A stretch of 64,000 nucleotides of DNA from assembly GCA_034509755.1 (NCBI GenBank), contig CM067557.1:11818001-11882000 (forward strand), written 5' to 3'. The notes under the pieces are model-generated. The model did no database searches and had not been told where the DNA came from. It saw only the letters and a program-made list of their open reading frames with translations. Positions 57,805-64,000 of the stretch are shown in pieces. The translations under genes and the position numbers were made by a program. This DNA is from Anisodus tanguticus (taxonomy: Eukaryota; Streptophyta; Magnoliopsida; Solanales; Solanaceae). Numbering within the stretch: position 1 is the stretch's first letter; each line of letters starts with the position of its first letter.

Positions 57805-59316
57805 TAAGGGTGTCCAACTGGGCGGGTCCTGGTGGGATGGGACCCGACTGATTGAGAGGGAGGTCGGGATCGGTCCTCCGGCGTGATTGGGGTGCCGGGT
57901 CTGGCCAACGTCCCATCCCGTCCTCATTCTGTCGGAAAAGGGGACCGGTGTTGGCGGGGTCAGGTTGGGATTAAGATTTTCATTTTTTTTGCACTTAATT
58001 TTAAAAAATAATATATATGTGAACACTTCAATATTGAACAAGATAGTGTAATAAAAACATTCAATGTTGTTTTTGTGCCTCTTATATTATTTAATAGAAA
58101 TATAATTTTTTTGTAATACATTTTCTAATAAATTGTAACTTTGTGGTGTTGAAAGTTACAAATTACATTGTAAAATTGTAATTAAAAAAATTATCTTTTC
58201 TAATTTCTTCACAATGTGTTGTGATTCTTCTGTTGAAATTGAATTTTGTTGGTCAAATTGGTCGACATCGCTTCCAGTTCCGTCAGACAAGATTTTGTTG
58301 TAGTTTTCGTCGTCTTCTTCGTTGATCTCCGATTGACCGCACCTTCTACGCTGTTGATGACGTTTGAATGTTTGACACATTTCGTGCCATCTTTGCTAGT
58401 GTCAGAAATGTCTTTTCATTTTTCCTCTAGTATTTAAGCAAGTCTTCACGTTCTTCTTCATTGAGAATTGTTTGGTACGGTACAACACCCTGCAAAACAA
58501 AAACATCAAACTCGCTAACTTGATTAGTAGTGGAACCACTACACATTTTATTTCTAAGGCTTTCAATACTAGTCGTAGAAACATGTCTTTTATAAGGTTG
58601 TATTGAAGAAGAAGAATATGATATAGAAGTCGGTTGGTTGCTAGAACTTTTTTTGTTGGTAATGCATTTTTTTTTTTTTTTGCATTCATCGTGTATGCTA
58701 GAAAAAACTTCTTCTTTAGTGGTTCCTTAGGTGATTGTTCATTTGAGTTTTTTTGGAGTTGGAGGTGGAAGTACTGCTATACAATCATAAATAATTTCAA
58801 TAAATGTTTTACAACCGTCTATTTTAATAGTCAAATTTAAACATACCTCTTAATCCTGATAATTAAAATAAAGTAATAATAATAATTTAAAGAAGGAACG
58901 AATGTACCAAATGTCGACGTACATCGATTTGTAAATGAAGTTGAAAATTAAAACTTTGCTCGATGGATGATCCTCAAGTTAGTTGCCAACTTCAATCCCA
59001 ATTTTTAAACTTTGATACAACTATACAAAGCAAATAAAATAAAATATTTAGTAGGTAATGTAATTGTAGACTTGTAGAGAGATAGATTGAGAGATTGTAG
59101 GAAGATTTGTGAGATAAAATGAAGAGAAAATAAGGTATTTATAGTTGAGAAATTGGGTTAACGTGTAAATATAGTAACTTGTGGGTTAAAATAAATATTA
59201 GGGGGTAGGGGGCAAAAAATGACTGTTGCACAACGGCCAAAATATAGATTGGTCGTTGTGCAACAATCATTTTTGCAAGGGAGGGGGGGGGGGTCTAGGA
59301 CGGGACGGGCCTAGGC
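57805..59316 (-). mobile_element. hAT element copy 3, internally deleted, right end lost
   Basis: The left end is TAAGGGTGTCCAACTGGGC followed by the GC-rich sub-end. The 3' part of the transposase follows (58156-58700), with the FRDW dimerisation core deleted. At about 58840 the sequence jumps from ttaatagtcaaatttaa to acatacctcttaatcct, which in copy 2 are about 1.63 kb apart, at shared ttaa. The subterminal region continues to a gggg run and cgggacgggcc at about 59316, where the expected right terminal repeat is missing. The predicted flank cttaaaag is not found there. Confidence 0.8.
58156..58700 (-). pseudogene. hAT transposase C-terminal remnant, copy 3
   Basis: Readable pieces are RRRCGQSEINEEDDENYNKI and SDVDQFDQQ at the C-terminus and LLYHILLLQYNLIKDMFLRL upstream. 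About 110 bases covering the conserved dimerisation motif are absent compared with copies 1 and 2. It cannot make a transposase. Confidence 0.75.
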
Positions 59317-59344
59317 GTGATGGTTAGTGAAAATTAGTCAATCA

Positions 59345-59660
59345 CATGGCTAAGACCTCACGATAGCGGTCCTTACATCGCAATTCTTTGACTTATTATT
59401 TGATATTACTTGAAAGATAAACCAACATAGGTGCTAGTCCGATTGAGAACCAGTCTGTTTTTCAATAGAAAGTAGCAGTCATGTATGTTTTCCACAGTGA
59501 AGCGGAATCAATCCATAAAGGCTTTCACTATTTCTTCCCACGAGTCCCAGCGGCCGATGTCTGCGCTGTGAACCATGCGAATGCTTAACCGGTGAGGCTT
59601 CGGCTAAAGAGTCTCATTAACAGTGCCTCATTTCCTTTGGCGTCGACCAGTGTGACCTAA
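59345..59660 (-). pseudogene. Ty3/gypsy gag relic
   Basis: On the minus strand: NEALLMRLFSRSLTG, then AFAWFTAQTSA, then in shifted frames a segment with FTVEN and further LLKNRLVLNRTSTYVG. This corresponds to the gypsy gag block with F-x-x-S-L-x-G-x-A-x-x-W-F and a downstream W-x-x-W and D-x-x-x-L. At least four frameshifts or stops. No LTR or pol was found next to it. Confidence 0.55.
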
Positions 59661-59701
59661 CATGTTAACAATTCTTATGACAGTGTGACCTAACATGTTA
59701 A
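59646..59701 (+). repeat. 20-base direct repeat
   Basis: cagtgtgacctaacatgtta occurs twice, 34 bases apart, just beyond the gypsy gag relic. Confidence 0.8.
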
Positions 59702-60769
59702 GTTCATTTTCACTAGTATTACCTAAACATGAGTATCAAACAACTTGTAATTCCATATAACAAACCCTATCAAGTAATTATGTTAGTCAAACAATCTTGT
59801 CTTCTACGTATTAAACATTTCGGATAGTTGATGAACTTATACTAACTTAAGCTAATATATTTTGGACCTTACATAACTTAAACAACCTCAACTTAGTAAA
59901 AAACAACTTGGAACTGGCATGCTAACCAACCAAAGACCAAACAGACAAATCTCACATGATAAGCAAATCTTAAATCAGGCATTAGGTTAATTAAATGATT
60001 GGTATGTGGACATAATCATCTTTAAATTAGCATACTAAGGATCTATCTTAACTAATCGTGCTAACATATGCCCTAAATGAATAACAAACAACAACTAAAC
60101 TCCTATTAAAACATGCTTAGGATTATCCTAACATACCAAACAACTACTTATCTTGACTAAACATAATTAATAGTCATAATGATAACACTAGACATGCTGA
60201 TAATTGATTGAATAGACACAAATAACACCTAATCTAACTAAACATGATTAACGACTAATCTAAGAAGCTCAAACAACCTTAATAATGAACACTAACAGTG
60301 ATTGTAACGAAATAAACCTACTAATCCATGGTTTAATGAACACAAACAACGTATAATCTAACTTACAACATGCTAAATATTAACCTAATAGGCTCAAACA
60401 ACTAATTTAAATCAAGACATGCTTAACACTAATGTAAATGCAAAAACAATGACATGAATAAACTATATAAGCTTAGCAGTTAACTTAATAAGCTCAAACA
60501 TCGCCTACTCTAGTTTAATCAGCACTACATATTACATAATGTAACTTAAACAAGAAATTAAAAAGGGAAAATGTTTACCTTGTGTGGAGGCAGCCGAAAG
60601 GTCGAGTGGGAGCTTGAATCTTCACTCTCGGAACCTCGTGGACTCGCAAACACACCGAAAAAGTAAGGTTTTAATAATTGAAAGACTAATTTAACTCTGA
60701 AATCCGCCAAAGGGATCAAATTTTAACTTGAAAATGGCTCCCAACAATGTAAAATTCTAAGATTCAAGT
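59702..60769. other. unassigned, with scattered short motif repeats
   Basis: A-rich sequence on + in which gctcaaaca and variants of aacatgctaa recur irregularly. No gene was recognised. It might be a decayed retrotransposon part, but no domain could be read. Confidence 0.35.
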
Positions 60770-63700
60770 TCTGGAGTAGCGGGTTTCCAGTTTATTACCC
60801 GAGAAACTGGGCCCCAATTTCTCAACAGCCCAGGCCCAGTTTCTCGGGTCCAGTCTCGGGTTTCAGACCAGTATATGGGCCGGGGCAGCAGGCCAGTGTA
60901 CTTGGGCCTCGGCCTCCGCAGGCTAACTATGCAGCGGTCCCCACACAAACCGACATTGAAGCCGTAATGCACACACTTGGATTAAATCCACCAGACCCAA
61001 ATTGGTATATGGACACCGGAGCCACAACCCACATGACATTCGATCAAGGTACTCTCTCATCTTATTCAAATTTAAGCTGCCCTCGTGGCATAATTGTTGG
61101 TAATGGTAATTCAATTCTAATTTGTGGTTATGATCATAAAACGTTGTCTCTCCCCTCCTTCTTCATCCACCCCTTATCTTGAAAAATAACCTTGATGCTC
61201 CCAAATTGATTAAAAATTTAGTGTCTGTCTGTAAATTCACCATATATAATTCTGTGTCTACTGAATTTGATCCGTTTGGATTTTCTATGAAGGATTTCAT
61301 GACGGGGAGTCCTTTCATGAGGTGTGATAGTAGGGGAGATCTTTATCCTATCACGCCACATTTTGGTCTCTCGAGTCAAGCCTTGCCGTCAACTTTTGCA
61401 GCCTTTGCTCCTTCCTTATGGCATGCTCGTCTTGGTCATCCGGGGTCGTCTATATTGTCTTCTTTAGATAAAAATAATTTAATTTCATGTAAGGGTACGC
61501 ATAGTATTCTGCATTGTCAATCTTGTGCTTTAGGGAAAATTGTTAAGTTGTCATATGTAGACTCTAATTCTCATACTTTAATGCCATTTGATATTATTCA
61601 TAGCGATTTATGGAAGTCTCGTGTTCTTAGTTCTTTGGGTCATCGGTATTATGTTCTCTATTTAGATGATTATTCTAAGTTTTATGAACTTTTTCGCTAG
61701 CGAAAAAATCTCAAGTTTTTTTCACCTTCTTAAAATTTAGAGCATTTATTAGAACCCATTTGAACGTGAAATAAAAAATATTTAATGTGATAATGGCAAA
61801 GAATATGACAATGGGGTGTTTTGGGAATTTTGTGCTAATAATGTGATCAATTTTCATTTTTCGTGCCCTCATACGTCTTCACAAAATGGGAAAGTCGAAT
61901 GCAAAATTTGTACCATTAATAACATTGTCCGAACTTTATTGATTCATACTTTCGTACCCCCTTCGTTTTGGCATTAGTCTCTACAAATGACTACATATCT
62001 TCTTAACATTCTTCCTTCCAAAGGTTTGACATATTCGTCCCCTATTCAAATTTTATATAATAAGACTCTTCGTATTCACATCTTAGGGTCTTTGGGTGCT
62101 TGTGTTATCCACTCTTTCCGTCCACCACAATTAACAAACATCAGACCTCGTCTACCTTTTGTGTGTTTTTGGGTTATCCGTCAAATCATCGTGGTTACAA
62201 ATATTTTGATTTATCATCTAATAAAATCATCATTAGTCACCATGTAATTTTTGATGAATCTCAATTTCCGTTTGCTAAGGTTAGTAATCCCGTGCCTAGT
62301 TCGTATAATTTTATGGATGATGGTATGTCCCTGTATATTATTCACCATTTTTCGAACGTGTCCCGCACCCCAAATCCACCAAAGGGCCCACAGTCCGTTG
62401 GACCCACTTTTCCAGCCACTGTATCTAGTCCCGTAATTGGGCCAGTGACGGTAATTGGGCCAGATTCCCAGCCCATTACCGCCACTGATCCAGTGCCGGG
62501 TTCCAACCTATTACCGTTACAGGATTCCAGTCTTGGGCCAGCAGGCCCACTGCCTGCTGGTCGGTCCGTCATGTGTCTCGGTAGTTCCCGAAATCCACCC
62601 AATTCTTCCCCAAGTCATAGACTGATCACTCGTAGTCAACGGGATATTTTTAAACCAAAAAGATATTTTAATTTAAATTCTAATGTTCTTAAATCACCAT
62701 TACCCCGTAATCATGTGTCTGCTTTGAATGACCCAAATTGGAAAATTGCTATGACCAACGAATATAATACTCTTATTGATAATAAGACGTGGGAGTTGGT
62801 GCCCGTCCATCTGGTGTTAATATTATTCGATCTATGTGGATTTTTGCTCATAAGAACAATTATGACAGTTCTTTTGTGAGGCATAAGACGCGTCTTGTAG
62901 GTGATGGTAAGACTCAGTAGGTTGGTGTGGATTGTGGTGAGATGTTTATTCCGGTGGTCGAGCCGGCTACCATTCGCACTGTGCTAAGCTTGGCTCTTTC
63001 GAAAGCATGACCCATTCATCAGTTAGATGTGAAGAATGCTTTCTTACATGGTGATCTTAAGGAGACAGTCTATATACATCAGCCTTTGGGGTTTAGGGAT
63101 CTCAAATATCCTCATCCTGTTTGTTTGTTGAAGATCTCCTTATATGGGATTAAGCAGTCTCCACGGGCTTGGTATAAGAGGTTTGCAGACTATGTTTCGA
63201 CTAATGGGTTCTCTCACAGCAGGTCTGATAATGCATTGTTCATATATTATCGTGGTTCTTCCTTGGCTTATATACTATTATATGTGGATGATACTATCTT
63301 GATTGCTTCTTCCGATGCATTGCGCCAGTTTATCATGACAATGCTCACTTCTGAGTTTGCTATGAAAGAGTTGGGGCCCTTGAGTTAATTTTTGGGGATT
63401 GCTGTCACTCGTAATGCAGGTGGGTTGTTCTTATCTCAAAGGAAGTATGCAGCTGAGATCATTGAGAGGGCTGAGATGTCATCCTCTAAGTCCACTTCCA
63501 CTCTGGTTGATACTAAACTCAAGTTGGGTGTTGCAGTTGGCTCATCGTATGAGGACCCGACCCACTATAGCAGTCTTGCAGGGCCCTTTAGTATCTTACA
63601 TTCACGAGACCAGATATTACGTATGCCGTACAACAGGTGTGTTTGTTTATGCATGATCCAGGGTTGAGCACATGAATGCGCTCAAACACATTATTCGGTA

Positions 63701-64000
63701 CATCTAGGGGACACTTGACTATGACTTGCATTTATATTCGTCATCGACGTCTACACTCGTCTCGTATACAGATGCTGATTGGGGTGGCTGTCCAGACACC
63801 AGATGCTCTACGTCTGGCTATTGTATGTACCTTGGCAATAACTTGGTCTCCTGGTCTGCAAAGCGTCAGTCGACGTTGTCCCGCTCTAGGGTAGAGACTG
63901 AGTATCGAGGGGTAGCCAATGCGGTCTCTGAATCCTGTTGGTTACGTAATCTTCTTTTAGAGCTTCAGTGTCCTATTCAGAAAGCTACCTTGGTGTATTG
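60770..64000 (+). mobile_element. Ty1/copia element, 5'-truncated, runs off window end
   Basis: Starts in the proline-rich end of gag (QQASVLGPRPPQANYAAVPT), then protease WYMDTGATTHMTFDQG; integrase finger WHARLGHPGSSILSSLD and CQSCALGK; core with HSDLWKSRVLSSLGHRYYVL; the GP-rich linker shared with the element at 29.9-31.2 kb; reverse transcriptase (QLDVKNAFLHGDLKETVYIH, YVDD at about 63280); FAMKELGPLS-stop-FLGIAVTRNAG; and RNase H pieces to the edge. Stops or frameshifts occur in every domain. No 5' LTR was found. Confidence 0.85.
60967..63894 (+). pseudogene. copia pol polyprotein, broken
   Basis: Open pieces are 60967-61182 (protease), 61179-61700 (integrase finger and first catalytic D), 61987-62247, 62100-62879 (integrase end and linker), 63029-63388 (reverse transcriptase with YVDD) and 63392-63667. 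The integrase ends early at 61700 by a stop; the second D region reads on in other frames (61780-61930). It is inactive. Confidence 0.8.

Noticed and set aside
1..64000. CRISPR arrays, rRNA or tRNA genes
   Set aside because: No regularly spaced repeats of CRISPR type and no rRNA sequence were seen; no tRNA cloverleaf was noticed, though a covariance search could not be run.

Overview
The window is nuclear DNA from a flowering plant, almost certainly a nightshade (Solanaceae). It is AT-rich, has intron-containing genes, and is packed with repeats typical of that family: an RTE-clade LINE whose 3' tail is shared with the tobacco TS SINE, Stowaway-like MITEs, TNT1-like Ty1/copia elements, hAT elements with GC-rich ends, DUF7745/plant-mobile-domain-like relics and a pararetrovirus-like sequence. 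No bacterial-style operons, CRISPR arrays or rRNA genes were seen. Most open frames are shadows or pieces of transposons.

Region 1 (1-4088) is intergenic. It holds a MITE relic, a LINE/SINE tail, a partly duplicated segment and, at about 2336-2490, a short relic that reads as the motif B-C region of a mitovirus RNA-dependent RNA polymerase. Region 2 (4089-26123, + strand) is the one gene that can be assembled completely: a ten-exon, about 375-residue FAM86/EEF2KMT-type lysine methyltransferase. All exon phases join without a break. Its intron 5 (5.2 kb) carries a DUF7745-like pseudogene with a partial inverted copy. Its intron 7 (12.1 kb, with a GC-AG donor) carries a long inverted-repeat element split by a 3.5-kb LINE, a complete 3.43-kb hAT element, another LINE fragment and a Stowaway MITE.

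Region 3 (26.1-31.8 kb) has a MITE-like segment with a LINE fragment inside it, the broken last exon of a CYP703A-type cytochrome P450 on the minus strand, a 5'-truncated LINE copy with a perfect 18-bp target duplication, and an internally deleted copia element. Region 4 (31.8-35.3 kb) is a second complete hAT element with an 8-bp target duplication. Region 5 (35.8-45.6 kb) holds two copia elements of one family lying head to tail on the minus strand; each keeps its 3' LTR and lacks a recognisable 5' LTR.

Region 6 (46.1-48.4 kb) contains three Stowaway-like MITEs, a small intact DUF688-type gene and a decayed partial tandem copy of that gene. Region 7 (49.8-55.1 kb) is a pararetrovirus-like relic arranged as a large palindrome with arms of about 1.9 kb. 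Region 8 (56.2-64.0 kb) holds a truncated LTR of the region-5 family, an internally deleted hAT copy that has lost its right end, a Ty3/gypsy gag relic and a copia element that runs off the window end.

The likely functional genes are the methyltransferase and perhaps the DUF688 gene. The P450, the transposases and all polyproteins are visibly broken. The layout is that of a small gene island enlarged and separated by successive nested insertions.
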